A DNA stretch of 64,000 bases from Amycolatopsis dendrobii (GTDB lineage Bacteria > Actinomycetota > Actinomycetes > Mycobacteriales > Pseudonocardiaceae), in the NCBI RefSeq assembly GCF_014145675.1, contig NZ_JACGZW010000021.1:1-64000 (forward strand), given 5' to 3'. This document shows positions 41,109-50,030 of the stretch, piece after piece; position 1 is the stretch's first letter, and every line of letters starts with the position of its first letter. The notes beneath the pieces are model-generated. The model worked only from the letters and a program-made list of their open reading frames with translations, did no database searches and was not told where the DNA came from. The position numbers were made by a program, and so were the translations under genes.

Positions 41109-41220
41109 CCTCTGCCAGCGCGCGGCCACGTGCTCGTGGACAGGCCGCGACTTCGGGGTGAATCCGGACCCGCGGTACTGGGCACCCGCGGGTCAAGAGC
41201 CGGTGCCTCCCGCACCCATG

Positions 41221-42219
41221 CTAGACGCCGGGGCGCACCGCCTGCGGCACGACTTCGTGCTCGTCGAACGAGAACGGGCGCACGTGCACCGGCACGCCGG
41301 TCTGCTGGGCCTCGACGATCTTGCCGTCTCCCAGGTACATCGCGACGTGGTGGATGGTCGTCGGGTCGGCCGGGTCGGTGGCGAGGAAAATCAGGTCGCC
41401 GGGCTGTGCTTCGCGCACCGGCAGCATCGCGCCTGCCTTGTACTGGTCCTTCGACACCCGCGGCAGGATCACGCCCGCCGACTCGTAGGCGCGCAGCATC
41501 AGGCCGGAACAGTCATAGGAATCCGGGCCGGTCGCGCCCCAGATGTAGGGCTTGCCCTGCTCGCCGAGCGCGAACTTGATCGCCTGCGCCGCGGCCTGGC
41601 TCGGCGGCAGCGCGGCTCCCATGCCCTGCCCGCAGCCGACCACGTCGGCGATCTGGCCCAGGTTCTGCACCAGCGAGGCCGCCATGGCCTCCCACCGGTG
41701 GTAACGGTCCGGGAACCCGGACCGTTCGACCCGCTGCGCGGCGTCGCCGGGGCGCAGGTTCTCCCAGTCCGGGACGCCGAGCAGGACGTCGAAGAATTTG
41801 TTGATCGCGTAGTTCGGGTCGGTGACCTGGGCCGCGCTGCCCCAGTTCATCGACGGGCGCATCTGGAAGATGCCGAGCGAATCGCGGTCGCCGTAGTTCA
41901 CGTTGTGCAGCCGAGATTCGGTCATCCCGGCCTGGATCGCGACCTGCCAGGCGCGCGGCGCGAGGCTGCGCTGCTTGCCGATCGAGATGATCAGCGCGAC
42001 CGTGTTGCGCGACTCCTGGTCGAGTTCCGCGGCGTCCGCCCCGCCCTGTTCCGGCTGGCCGGGCTGGGTGGGGCCGATCGCGGCGTCGCACGAGGTCAGC
42101 GCGATCCCGCCGGCCGCCGCCTGCTGCTGGTCGGTCACCGCTTTCTGCACGACGTTGGTGGTGAGCACCGTGGCGAAAACGGCGGCGATCACCACCGAGA
42201 CGAGAATGGCCAGCTTCAC
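41221..42219 (-). CDS. NlpC/P60 endopeptidase with lytic-transglycosylase-like domain (VirB1-like)
   Basis: A 332-residue cell-wall hydrolase with one N-terminal membrane anchor (residues 4-25). Residues 65-195 resemble a lysozyme/transglycosylase fold, with a candidate catalytic Glu101 in GMTESRL followed by DSLGIFQMRPS. Residues 205-332 are an NlpC/P60 domain with Cys237 in YDCSGLM and His in TIHHVAMYLGDG. Bifunctional cell-wall enzymes of this make-up open peptidoglycan for type IV machines in Gram-positives (the VirB1 role). GTG 42219 lies 2 bases after the preceding stop. Middle-to-late gene of the seven-gene unit. Confidence 0.88.
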   Translation of the reverse strand: MKLAILVSVVIAAVFATVLTTNVVQKAVTDQQQAAAGGIALTSCDAAIGPTQPGQPEQGGADAAELDQESRNTVALIISIGKQRSLAPRAWQVAIQAGMTESRLHNVNYGDRDSLGIFQMRPSMNWGSAAQVTDPNYAINKFFDVLLGVPDWENLRPGDAAQRVERSGFPDRYHRWEAMAASLVQNLGQIADVVGCGQGMGAALPPSQAAAQAIKFALGEQGKPYIWGATGPDSYDCSGLMLRAYESAGVILPRVSKDQYKAGAMLPVREAQPGDLIFLATDPADPTTIHHVAMYLGDGKIVEAQQTGVPVHVRPFSFDEHEVVPQAVRPGV

Positions 42220-42221
42220 GG

Positions 42222-42821
42222 TCAGCTCGCCTGGTCATAGTCCGACACCCGCCATCCCGCGGCGGTTTTGACCACGGTGATGCTGAGTTTCGGACCGTCG
42301 GTGGGGACCACGACCTTGACCGAACTGGAGTAGGACTGCGCGACCGTCGGATCTCCGGTGACCTTGGTCGCCGGGATGTTCGCCGGGTCCACAGTGGACA
42401 TGACGGGGAGGTACTCGTCAGTGGTGAACGCGCGCAACCCGTTGAGCCAGTCGGCGTTCGAGATGCCCGCCGGATGGCGCACCCACGCGGTCGCCCACTG
42501 TTTCGCGATGTTCAGCGCGTCCGTGCTCGGGGGCGCCGAGGTCGGGGTGACCAGCGGCTGCGACAGCCGGGTCGGCAGGGTTTCCGTGCTCGGCACCGGG
42601 GCCGCGACGCCGGTGTGCGGCCCGGCCGAGGAGTTCGGCGGAGCCGCTCCCGGATGCGCGGACGCCGGTTTGCCCAGGATCTTGGGCAGGCCGACCCCCA
42701 GCGCGGTGATCACCACGGCGAGGAACACCAGCGTGCCCACGAGGTGCCGGGGCGAACGGAGCGGGAAGCCCCACAGGCGGCGGTAGACCGCGGTCCGGCC
42801 GCGGTTGGTGCGGATCGGCAT
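42222..42821 (-). CDS. VirB8/TcpC-like conjugation-type membrane protein
   Basis: A 199-residue bitopic protein: a basic N-terminus (TNRGRTAVYRRLWGFPLRSPRHL), one transmembrane helix near residues 28-48, a 50-residue Ser/Pro/Thr linker and a C-terminal extracytoplasmic domain of about 100 residues (DALNIAKQWATAWVRHPAG, KLSITVVKTAAGWRVSDYD). The layout and NTF2-like ending resemble VirB8/TcpC-type subunits of type IV machines; sequence similarity is weak, so the call rests on topology and operon position. ATG 42821 starts 4 bases after the VirB6-like stop. Confidence 0.65.
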   Translation of the reverse strand: MPIRTNRGRTAVYRRLWGFPLRSPRHLVGTLVFLAVVITALGVGLPKILGKPASAHPGAAPPNSSAGPHTGVAAPVPSTETLPTRLSQPLVTPTSAPPSTDALNIAKQWATAWVRHPAGISNADWLNGLRAFTTDEYLPVMSTVDPANIPATKVTGDPTVAQSYSSSVKVVVPTDGPKLSITVVKTAAGWRVSDYDQAS

Positions 42822-42825
42822 CGCC

Positions 42826-44904
42826 TCACCGCCCCATGACCTGGTCGGTGTCGCGGACCTCGATGCCGCGCGACGGGCGGTACAGCACGAACACCGGTTT
42901 CCCGGCCACGACCTCGGGATCCACCCGCCGCGGCTGGGCCCGGATGCCCTGCGTCGGCACGGTGAACCCCGGCTGGTCCGGGGCCGGAGCCGAATACCCG
43001 CGGTCCGGCGCGCTCATCCGCGACGGGACGACCACCGGTTCCGGTTCGTCGCTCCACCGCCGGTCGGCGACCGGGGACGTGTCGACCTGACGGCTTTCCT
43101 TGACCGGCCACCGCGCGCCTGCCATCACGTAGTCGCCGGGCGCACCGGCGACCGGGTGGTACTGGCCGAACGCCGGCGCACCGCCCCCGCCGCCCGCGGG
43201 CAGCGCACCCGCGGCGGACTGCGCGGGACCGACCGCGCCCGGCCACGGAGCACCGGACCAGGCCGCGGCGGGCCGAGCCGCCCGGGAGCCGTTGTCGAGC
43301 CGCTGCGAGCTGGCGAAAACCGCCGCCTCGGGCCGGTACCGGCCGCCGCCGACGGTCGCGCCGATCGGGCCGCGCTGGTCGCCGTCCACGACGTCGTCGG
43401 TGTCGCGGACGTTCTGCCAGAACTGGTCCTGCGGCGTCGGCTCGTTCTTCCGGCGGAACCGGGAGAACAGCCCGCCGCCCGGCGACGGCACCGCGCCGCC
43501 GACCATGCTGACCGACATCTCGACCATCTGCCACAGCCGCCGCACCGGGCGTCCGACGAGGAACAGCAGCACGGTGATGAGCCCGGCGAGAACCATCTTG
43601 GTCAGCAGGTTGAGCCCGTCGCCCGCGGCGAAGATCGCCTGCAGCAGCAGCGCGTGCACGCCGGCCAGCACCGACAGCACGACCAGGTTGAACGCGATGC
43701 CGCCGGCGACCTTGAGCACGCGGCGCAGGATCTCCGGGTTCAGCAGCGCGACCAGGCCGATCAGCGGCGCGGTGAGCGCGAACAGGCGGATCAGCACCTG
43801 CGCGAGCAGCACGGACGCCTTGGCCAGCAACTGGAAAAGCGAGTAGACGAGGCTCTGGCCCAGTGCGAGGAACCCGGCGCCGGTGCGGCCGCCTGCCTCG
43901 CCGGTGAAGTAGCCGGTGGCGGGGCCGAGTTTCGTGGAGATGTCCTTGAAGGCGGCCTTCTTGGCGTCGACGACGTTTTGCTTGCCGTCGTCGCCGTTCA
44001 CCAGCTGATCACGGGTGAACGCCTGCGCGTCCAAAAGCGGCCTGCCGTATTGCTGGGCCTGTGGAGCGGTCGGCGAGCCGAACTCGCCGCGCAGCCAGTT
44101 GTCGTAGACGACCTGGTTGTGCAGGTCCGTGGGCAGGATGTCGCGCACGATCCGGTCCTGCGACGAATCGACGAATCCGGCCTGGATGTTCGTGGTGGTC
44201 TGGACGATCGCTTTGTCGATCGGATCGAAATATCTCAGCATCGCCAGCGAGGACGCCGCCAGCCAGACCCCGGCCATCGCGTAGAGCGCCCGCTTGCTGA
44301 CCCCGGCGAGATCGCCGCGCCAGATATTGCGGAACAACATGATCGACAAGATCAGCGCGACCAGGCCGAACAGCTGCGCGTAGATGTTGTTGTAGACCTT
44401 TTCCGCACCCGACTTGACCGCGTTGTAAATCGGGTTCAGCAATCCGCCCTCGAGGACGGTGTAGTGCAGCGAGTTCGTGGCGCCGACGATGTTCTTGCCG
44501 ACGTTGAACAGCTGGTTCCCGGCCCAGGTGTCGATGGTCGAACTGGGGGACGCGATCGCGGAAAGCGCGGTGCAGTTGGTCTGGTAGGTGTTCCAGACCA
44601 TGCCCGCGTAGCTGTAGTCGATGTAGGCGCTTTGCGGCTCGCCGTGTCCCTCCGGCGGGTCGAGCGCCCCGACCATGCCCGCCCCCGGCCGCTCCGGGTT
44701 CGGCGATTCACCACAAGCCGCCGCGTTCGCCGACGGGGCGAACAGCACCGTCTGCAGCCCGATCACCGCCACCACGGCCAGCAATGACGCCCGCCTGCTC
44801 GGACGGCGGCCGCCCTGCTTCGGGCCTTCCTTGACGCGTTTGCGCAGCGTGTGCCAGCCGGCGGCGAACGCGAGGACGGACGCCAGCGTGAAGACGGTGT
44901 TCAC
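42826..44904 (-). CDS. VirB6/TrbL-like polytopic membrane protein
   Basis: A 692-residue protein with an N-terminal hydrophobic segment, a signal-like stretch ending ANAAACGE, an extracytoplasmic domain (about 70-170) and at least six transmembrane helices between about 170 and 470 (LFGLVALILSIMLF, SVLLAQVLIRLFALTAPLIGLVALL, VLAGLITVLLFLVG). The last 200 residues are a Gly/Pro-rich cytoplasmic tail ending VLYRPSRGIEVRDTDQVMG. The size, topology and position next to the VirB4-like ATPase fit a VirB6/TrbL channel subunit. GTG 44904 follows GGAGGCCTGC. It is cotranscribed, with a 46-base gap after the ATPase gene. Confidence 0.72.
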   Translation of the reverse strand: MNTVFTLASVLAFAAGWHTLRKRVKEGPKQGGRRPSRRASLLAVVAVIGLQTVLFAPSANAAACGESPNPERPGAGMVGALDPPEGHGEPQSAYIDYSYAGMVWNTYQTNCTALSAIASPSSTIDTWAGNQLFNVGKNIVGATNSLHYTVLEGGLLNPIYNAVKSGAEKVYNNIYAQLFGLVALILSIMLFRNIWRGDLAGVSKRALYAMAGVWLAASSLAMLRYFDPIDKAIVQTTTNIQAGFVDSSQDRIVRDILPTDLHNQVVYDNWLRGEFGSPTAPQAQQYGRPLLDAQAFTRDQLVNGDDGKQNVVDAKKAAFKDISTKLGPATGYFTGEAGGRTGAGFLALGQSLVYSLFQLLAKASVLLAQVLIRLFALTAPLIGLVALLNPEILRRVLKVAGGIAFNLVVLSVLAGVHALLLQAIFAAGDGLNLLTKMVLAGLITVLLFLVGRPVRRLWQMVEMSVSMVGGAVPSPGGGLFSRFRRKNEPTPQDQFWQNVRDTDDVVDGDQRGPIGATVGGGRYRPEAAVFASSQRLDNGSRAARPAAAWSGAPWPGAVGPAQSAAGALPAGGGGGAPAFGQYHPVAGAPGDYVMAGARWPVKESRQVDTSPVADRRWSDEPEPVVVPSRMSAPDRGYSAPAPDQPGFTVPTQGIRAQPRRVDPEVVAGKPVFVLYRPSRGIEVRDTDQVMGR

Positions 44905-44950
44905 GCAGGCCTCCTCACGGCCGGCGCGGGCCGGCCCGGATCACCGGGGT

Positions 44951-47908
44951 TCATGCGGCATCCCTGCCGGTGCCGCCGCCCTTGCCGCCGGCGCGGGCGT
45001 GCCGGTCCTCCTGCCGTCCGTTGCGCACTGCACCCTCCACCTCGCCGGTCTCGGACGCGAGCGGGTCCGGCGAGCCCAGCAGCTGCTCGTCGGCGAGCCC
45101 GACCTCGAGTTCCGCTTGGAGTTCGAAGTCGTGTTCCAGCTCGTCGTCCTCCGGTGGGGCGGGGACGTGCGGCTTGGGCTCGTCCTCGTGGGGTACCACG
45201 AGTTCCTTGCCGGATTTGCCGCGCGCGTCGGGCGAGCCAGGGGTGGTGTCCATGGCCGCGCGCAACGAGTCGAGATGCGGGCCGGAGAAGTCGACGCGGA
45301 TGCGTTCCACTCCGCCGGCTCCGTCGCCGAAGATGAACTGCCGGGGTTCCATGTCGCGTTCCAGCCCGCGCTGGGCGCCCGGGCGGCGGCCGAGCGCGGC
45401 GACGACCTGCTCGTAGCCCACGCCGACCGGCACCTTCAGCAGCCGCAGCGCGTCCGCCTGGGCGTCGTCGTCGTCGAGCCTGCCGACGAACACCGAGTCC
45501 AGCAGCGCCACGAAACCCTGGATCTTCAGGAAGTCCGCCGGGATCTGCGACGACAGCAGCACCCGGACGTTCCACTTCCGCGAGTCACGCGCGAACCGGT
45601 TCATCAGCACGCGCCCGGTCGGCACCTCGGACAGGAAGAACGCCTCGTCGATCCAGACGCCCTTGCGCAGTTCCTTCGGCTTCTCGTACACCGACCGCTG
45701 GGTCAGCCACGCCGCGAGGTTCAGCATTTCCACGCCGAGCGATTCGGCGTCGGTCCAGTACTCGCGCGGCACGCCGTCCTTCGGCAGGGTCAGCCCCGCC
45801 ATGGTCAGCACGGTCATCCGGTCGTCGCGGGTCTCGGCGTACGGGTCCGCGTCGGTTTCCGGGATCAGCAGCGCCATCCGCTCGCGCATTTCGTCCAGGA
45901 AGTCCGCGACCACGACCGCGTGCTCGTGGTGCTCGCTCGAATCCCGCCGCAGCGCGTCGATGACCTGGCCGGGGTCGGCGTCGAACCGGCCGCCGACCGC
46001 GCGCACCGCGCGCAGCAGCACGATCCGGGTCTGCGCCATCCGCGACACCTCGTACGGCAGCACGCCGGTGAGCACGTCGAGCACGAGGCGGCGCCGGGTC
46101 GCCCCGGCCAGCGCCTTTTCGCGCCGCCACGAGCGTTCCGGGTCCTCCTCGTCCATGAAGTGCTCGATCAGCGGATCGGCGACCACGCGGTACGGGTTGA
46201 GGATGCCCGGCTGGGCGTTGAGCAGGTTGATCGGCCGCGCGTACGGCCGGATCTCCGGCAGTTCGCACAGCCGCGACAGCGGGCCGGACGGGTCGAGGAT
46301 CGTCCAGTGCGCCCCGGCGCGCAGCGTCTTGTAGACGATGCCGCCGCCGAGGAACGACTTGCCGCCGCCGAGACCGGCGACCATCGCGGTGAGGCCCGAT
46401 CCGTCGCGGATTTCCTGCGCCATCCACGGATCCCAGGCCACCGGCCGCCGCGTCGCGGTGACGGTTTCGCCGAGCAGGATGCCGCGCCGGTCGCCGACCT
46501 CCGCGGTCGCGGTGGGCACCGCCGAAGCCGTCCACACCACCGAACCGCGGCGCATGTACGCGCCGGAGGCCAGCGGCTCGCCCGGGATGAACTCCCTGGC
46601 CATCGCGTACTGCGCTTCCGGATGCTCGATGGCGATCTTCGGCTTGTACAGATCCAGCAGCTGCTGGGCCAGCCGCAGCGCGTCGCGCTCGGTCGGGCCG
46701 GACACCGCGAGGCGCCACCACGACCGCACGCGCGTGGCCAGCGCGGTGAAGCCCGACGTCATCTCGTCGTCGATCTCCAGCACCCGGCCCGCTTGCCGGG
46801 CCAGCGACTGAGGCGGCTCCAGCTCGTGCTCGTCGGTGTAGTGCTTGACCTGCGAGCGGACCTTGTTCATCTGCCGCTGCAGCTCGCCGGAGACCTCTTC
46901 CGGACGCCGCACGTAGATCCGCGCGGACACCTCGACCGCCGCGGGCAGCCGGTCCGCGTGCTGGATCCACGGGTCGTCGACCTCGGGGATTTGCAGCCCG
47001 TGCATCTGGCCGACGGTGAGCACCGCGAGATGCCGCGACACACCGGCGTTGGACCCGGTCCGGCCGCGCACGGTGACCGTGGGCGCGTACGGGTCGGCGT
47101 GGAAATCAGCCGCGTCGGTGAAGCTGGCGAGGTCCTCGGGCTCCCACGCCGCGCCCGGCACCGCGGGCATGTTCCGCGGCGCGGGCAGGCCGAGCGAGCA
47201 CGAACGGTGCATCAGCCAGGACATCTCCTCGGCGTGCACCGGGCGACCTTCCAGCCCGGCGCTGCCGATGACCTGGTCGAGGTGCTCGATCTCGGAGTCG
47301 AGCGCGGCCAGTTCGGCGTCGACCGCCTCGGGCAGGATCCGGCGCAGCACCGGCGCGGCGCGTTCGACCGCGCGGTCCACCATGCGCCGGGTCTGCACCT
47401 GGACGCCGAGGTAGACCTCTTTTTCCGCCATCGAGCGGCCCATCAGCTGCTGCTGCTCGCCGATCAGGTAGTCGTCGAACGACAGCGCGCCCGGCACGTC
47501 GTTCGGCCTGCCGACCGCGTTGTGCACATGCGCCTCGGCCCACATCCGGATCGGGTACGGCCGGTTCGTGACGCGCAGGTGCAGCCAGCGGCCCTGCAGT
47601 TCGGCGTACTGGCCCGCGATGGCCGCGATCAGGTCGCGGCGCTGCGAATCGGAACGGAACGACCAGCGCTGCGGCGCGAGCCGGTACCAGGCGTACACCT
47701 CGTACCCGGTGCGCAGCAGATGCCCGTCGATGCTGCGCGCGGCGATCGACGGCGTGTACGCCGGTATCGCCTGCTCACCGGGCAGCCTGCGGCCCTTGCC
47801 GCCGGACTTGCTGCCGCCGGACGGCGGACGGCCCTGCGGGGGCGCGTTCCACGCACCGGCAGGGACGTCTTGCTCCCGCTTCCCTCGGCTTCCGCCGCGA
47901 CCGAACAA
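44951..47908 (-). CDS. VirB4-like type IV secretion ATPase
   Basis: A 985-residue ATPase. The first 50 residues are basic and low-complexity; residues 60-480 are a large N-terminal domain of the VirB4/TraC kind, and the C-terminal HerA/FtsK-like motor has Walker A AGLGGGKSF (511-519), Walker B GVWIDEAFFL (750-759) and a late LLSSQIPADFLK. The C-terminal 90 residues are acidic. VirB4 proteins energise type IV machines and touch the VirB6, VirB8 and pilin parts encoded next to it. The start is TTG 47908: GGGAGG lies 6 bases upstream and no ATG or GTG is suitable. It begins 3 bases after the VirB3-like stop. Confidence 0.87.
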   Translation of the reverse strand: MFGRGGSRGKREQDVPAGAWNAPPQGRPPSGGSKSGGKGRRLPGEQAIPAYTPSIAARSIDGHLLRTGYEVYAWYRLAPQRWSFRSDSQRRDLIAAIAGQYAELQGRWLHLRVTNRPYPIRMWAEAHVHNAVGRPNDVPGALSFDDYLIGEQQQLMGRSMAEKEVYLGVQVQTRRMVDRAVERAAPVLRRILPEAVDAELAALDSEIEHLDQVIGSAGLEGRPVHAEEMSWLMHRSCSLGLPAPRNMPAVPGAAWEPEDLASFTDAADFHADPYAPTVTVRGRTGSNAGVSRHLAVLTVGQMHGLQIPEVDDPWIQHADRLPAAVEVSARIYVRRPEEVSGELQRQMNKVRSQVKHYTDEHELEPPQSLARQAGRVLEIDDEMTSGFTALATRVRSWWRLAVSGPTERDALRLAQQLLDLYKPKIAIEHPEAQYAMAREFIPGEPLASGAYMRRGSVVWTASAVPTATAEVGDRRGILLGETVTATRRPVAWDPWMAQEIRDGSGLTAMVAGLGGGKSFLGGGIVYKTLRAGAHWTILDPSGPLSRLCELPEIRPYARPINLLNAQPGILNPYRVVADPLIEHFMDEEDPERSWRREKALAGATRRRLVLDVLTGVLPYEVSRMAQTRIVLLRAVRAVGGRFDADPGQVIDALRRDSSEHHEHAVVVADFLDEMRERMALLIPETDADPYAETRDDRMTVLTMAGLTLPKDGVPREYWTDAESLGVEMLNLAAWLTQRSVYEKPKELRKGVWIDEAFFLSEVPTGRVLMNRFARDSRKWNVRVLLSSQIPADFLKIQGFVALLDSVFVGRLDDDDAQADALRLLKVPVGVGYEQVVAALGRRPGAQRGLERDMEPRQFIFGDGAGGVERIRVDFSGPHLDSLRAAMDTTPGSPDARGKSGKELVVPHEDEPKPHVPAPPEDDELEHDFELQAELEVGLADEQLLGSPDPLASETGEVEGAVRNGRQEDRHARAGGKGGGTGRDAA

Positions 47909-47911
47909 CGA

Positions 47912-48400
47912 CTACCTCCCGGCCCGAGCCGCGGGGCGGCTCCGGCGCGCTCGTGGTGCTCCCTGTTTCCCGGCACTCGTGCCTGCGCCGCGACGCGGGT
48001 CGCGGTGCTGGTACTGCCGCCTTCTCTTGTGCTTCGGCAGCGGGCGCTCCGCCCGCACCCGGACCCGGCTGGCGCTCACCGCGCCGCCCGCGCCCGAGGT
48101 CCGCTCCCTCGGCGTGCGCAGTTCCTGGCCCGCCATCGCGATCACCGCGCCCAGCGGGCGCTCGTGGCTGATCTTGGCGGTGATCAGCCTGGTGATCACG
48201 ATCGTGGCCACGAACGCCCACGCCGTGGAGAAAAACCCGAAACTCCAGCCGACCCACCGCTCCACGGTGAGCACGACCAGGAAGACCGGAATGCCGACGA
48301 GCCATGCCACATATCGGGCTCGCCAGGGAAAAGTCGCCTTCGGCGGGCCGAGCCACACGGCATCGACCCGGTACACCTCGTCATCGGTCCTGATCCGCAC
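47912..48400 (-). CDS. VirB3/PrgI-like two-helix membrane protein
   Basis: A 162-residue protein: a short cytoplasmic start (RTDDEVYRVDAVWLGPPKATFPWRARY), two transmembrane helices near 30-50 and 54-75, then a long basic, Arg-rich tail (ELRTPRERTS, KHKRRRQYQHRD). In type IV operons a two-helix protein of this kind directly before VirB4 is VirB3 or PrgI. The basic tail could bind the ATPase or nucleic acid. GTG 48400 has GGGG 6 bases upstream. Stop and VirB4 start are 3 bases apart. Confidence 0.68.
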   Translation of the reverse strand: MRIRTDDEVYRVDAVWLGPPKATFPWRARYVAWLVGIPVFLVVLTVERWVGWSFGFFSTAWAFVATIVITRLITAKISHERPLGAVIAMAGQELRTPRERTSGAGGAVSASRVRVRAERPLPKHKRRRQYQHRDPRRGAGTSAGKQGAPRARRSRPAARAGR

Positions 48401-48412
48401 GCCTGCCCCGCC

Positions 48413-48679
48413 TCAGCCGGTGAACAGGCCGGCGATCCACTGGCCCACGTTCACGCCCGCGCCGCTGACCGCGAGCCCGATGATCGCGAGCGCGATGACC
48501 ACGCCGGCGAGCCGCCGCATGACCCCCGCGTTGTCGCCCTTGCCGCCGCCGAGCCACAGCAGCAGCAGGGCCACCGCGAGCAGCACGAGCGGGATGATGT
48601 TGTCGAGCAGCCAGGTCCGGACGTTGCCGGTGCTGAGCCCTTCGGCCACAAACGTCTCGAGGGCGGTCATGCTGGTCAT
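48413..48679 (-). CDS. VirB2/TrbC-like pilin-type small membrane protein
   Basis: An 88-residue protein with two hydrophobic helices (about 28-45 and 57-80) joined by a short GGGKGDNAGVMRR loop. Small two-helix proteins at the head of type IV operons are pilin-like (VirB2/TrbC) subunits. No cleavable signal is obvious. ATG 48679 has GGGAG 7 bases upstream; a second ATG three codons on is less likely. First gene of the operon; the VirB3-like start is 13 bases past its stop. Confidence 0.68.
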   Translation of the reverse strand: MTSMTALETFVAEGLSTGNVRTWLLDNIIPLVLLAVALLLLWLGGGKGDNAGVMRRLAGVVIALAIIGLAVSGAGVNVGQWIAGLFTG

Positions 48680-49149
48680 CGCGATACTCCCGGTGCACGG
48701 CGGGCGCCGCGCTGTTCTGGCTTCGGCGAAGCTACGAACACCATCATGGCGTTACAAGGGGTAATGGTCAAAGCGCGCTGCGTAGATGTCGACTTGTGGT
48801 CAATGGGCGGGTACTGCGGTCCGATGGTCAGGATTCCTCGCCCTCCATCATCGTGGCAAGGGTGCTCCGGAATAACCCAAGCCACCCGGATTGCGCAGTC
48901 TTCCGGCGGTGCGGCTCCGCGAAACGTGCGGCGCTCACTCTCGGTGCGCCCCGGACCGGCGTGTCGGGCAGGCACCAGTGTGGCATGCCCCGATCGGCGT
49001 TCCGCCGCGAGTCCGGTGAGTGACAACCGGACTGGAAAACAATCTGGAATTGATCACTCTCTGATGCGATAACGGTCACCATCACGTCCGATGTGCGCAT
49101 TTGTTCACTACAAAGCGTGATCCCGGGCAGTTCCGGACCGTCTCCCGGA
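48680..49149. other. 470-base promoter region of the T4SS-like operon
   Basis: No gene is supportable here. Read leftward there is TTGACC (48766-48771), 17 bases, and CATGAT (48743-48748), giving a possible start near 48736. The stretch is less GC-rich than its surroundings at about 49020-49130. No strong palindrome was found. The neighbouring gene at 49150 ends here. Confidence 0.45.
48743..48771 (-). promoter_or_regulatory. Possible promoter of the T4SS-like operon
   Basis: TTGACC (48766-48771) and CATGAT (48743-48748) are spaced by 17 bases on the minus strand, about 65 bases upstream of the pilin-like gene. The -10 is poor, so this is tentative. Confidence 0.3.
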
Positions 49150-50007
49150 TCAGACCCGGAACGCCGCGCTCGGGATCGCACCCGCTTCGATCACCCGGCG
49201 GCTGAGCGGAGCGCACAGCTGCTCCAGCCGGGCCGCCTTCTCCTCGCCGAGGTGCTGCCACGGACCCTCCGCCGCCGCGTTCGTCGCCAGCTCGACGCGT
49301 TCGCGGAACGCCAGTCCGCGTTCGGTGAGCGCGCCGTCCGCGCCGAGGATTCCGTCGGCGGTCAGCCGGGCGGCGGCCGCGTCCCATTCCTCGTCGCTCC
49401 AGCCGCGGGTGCGCTTGGCGGTGTCCGGCGGGGTGCCGTTCGTGGTCGCGCTGTGCGTGACCAGCGCTTCGAGACCGGGCAGGCCATTCGCGGTCAGCGC
49501 CGCGACGTGCCCGTCTCCTCGGTGCTCGCGCAGCAGGGTGACCGCGTGCCAGAGCGCGAGGTGCGGTTGTTCAGGCCAATCCAGGTCCGCGTGCGCGGCG
49601 TAGAGCGGACGCCCTTCCGGACGGCAGCCCCCGGTGGCTTCCCTGGCGAGCTCGGCCGCTTCGGCGACCTCTGCGGACGCGAGCGTCTCCTCGCCGAACA
49701 GCCTGCGGTAGATCTCGTCGACGGCGGTGAGCCGGGCTTCCAGCACGGCTTCGGGGCTGGCGATCGTCCACACGCGCGGGACGAAGTGGGCGATCAGGCT
49801 GGGGCTGAAGCTGTAGAAGGTGGCGGTGACTGTGCCCGGCCCGACCGCGCCCATCGCCGCGGCGCGGCTGGCGAAGTAGGTCATCGACCCCGGTTTGAGC
49901 CCGGCGGCGGCGAGCCGCTGCTGCGTCTCCGGCGCGAAGTAGACGGGAGCGTGCAGAGCGTCGAAGGTGGTCCGGAAGGCGACAGCGGCGGCGACGGCTT
50001 GACCCAT
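49150..50007 (-). CDS. SCO6745-family protein of unknown function
   Basis: A 285-residue soluble protein with a first helix ending in TTFDALHAPVYFAPETQ, the segment ASRAAAMGAVGPGTVTATFYSFSP and a long helical middle (AEVAEAAELAREATGGC, HLALWHAVTLLREHRGDGHVAALT) with a winged-helix-like end (TADGILGADGALTERGLAFRERVE). I recognise it as the actinobacterial SCO6745 family; a DNA-binding role is suggested by the tail but unproved. ATG 50007 has no ribosome binding site and sits 2 bases beyond the terminator hairpin of the RNase P RNA gene, so expression of this gene is hard to predict. Confidence 0.78.
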   Translation of the reverse strand: MGQAVAAAVAFRTTFDALHAPVYFAPETQQRLAAAGLKPGSMTYFASRAAAMGAVGPGTVTATFYSFSPSLIAHFVPRVWTIASPEAVLEARLTAVDEIYRRLFGEETLASAEVAEAAELAREATGGCRPEGRPLYAAHADLDWPEQPHLALWHAVTLLREHRGDGHVAALTANGLPGLEALVTHSATTNGTPPDTAKRTRGWSDEEWDAAAARLTADGILGADGALTERGLAFRERVELATNAAAEGPWQHLGEEKAARLEQLCAPLSRRVIEAGAIPSAAFRV

Positions 50008-50009
50008 GC

Positions 50010-50030
50010 GCCCGATCGTAGCGATCGGGC
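50010..50030 (-). terminator. RNase P RNA gene terminator
   Basis: GCCCGATCG (50010-50018) pairs with CGATCGGGC (50022-50030), leaving a 3-base loop, immediately at the 3' end of the RNA gene on its transcribed strand. Its arm ends 2 bases before the next start codon (50007). Confidence 0.6.

Noticed and set aside
38976..48679. Actinomycete integrative and conjugative element (AICE) or Streptomyces-type TraB system
   Set aside because: No FtsK/TraB-type translocase, integrase, replication initiator or attachment site is present; the content is VirB-like instead.
44675..49072. 1465-codon open plus-strand frame across the T4SS-like operon
   Set aside because: Antisense shadow of the VirB3-, VirB4- and VirB6-like genes. 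It is rich in arginine, histidine and glutamate as expected for such shadows.
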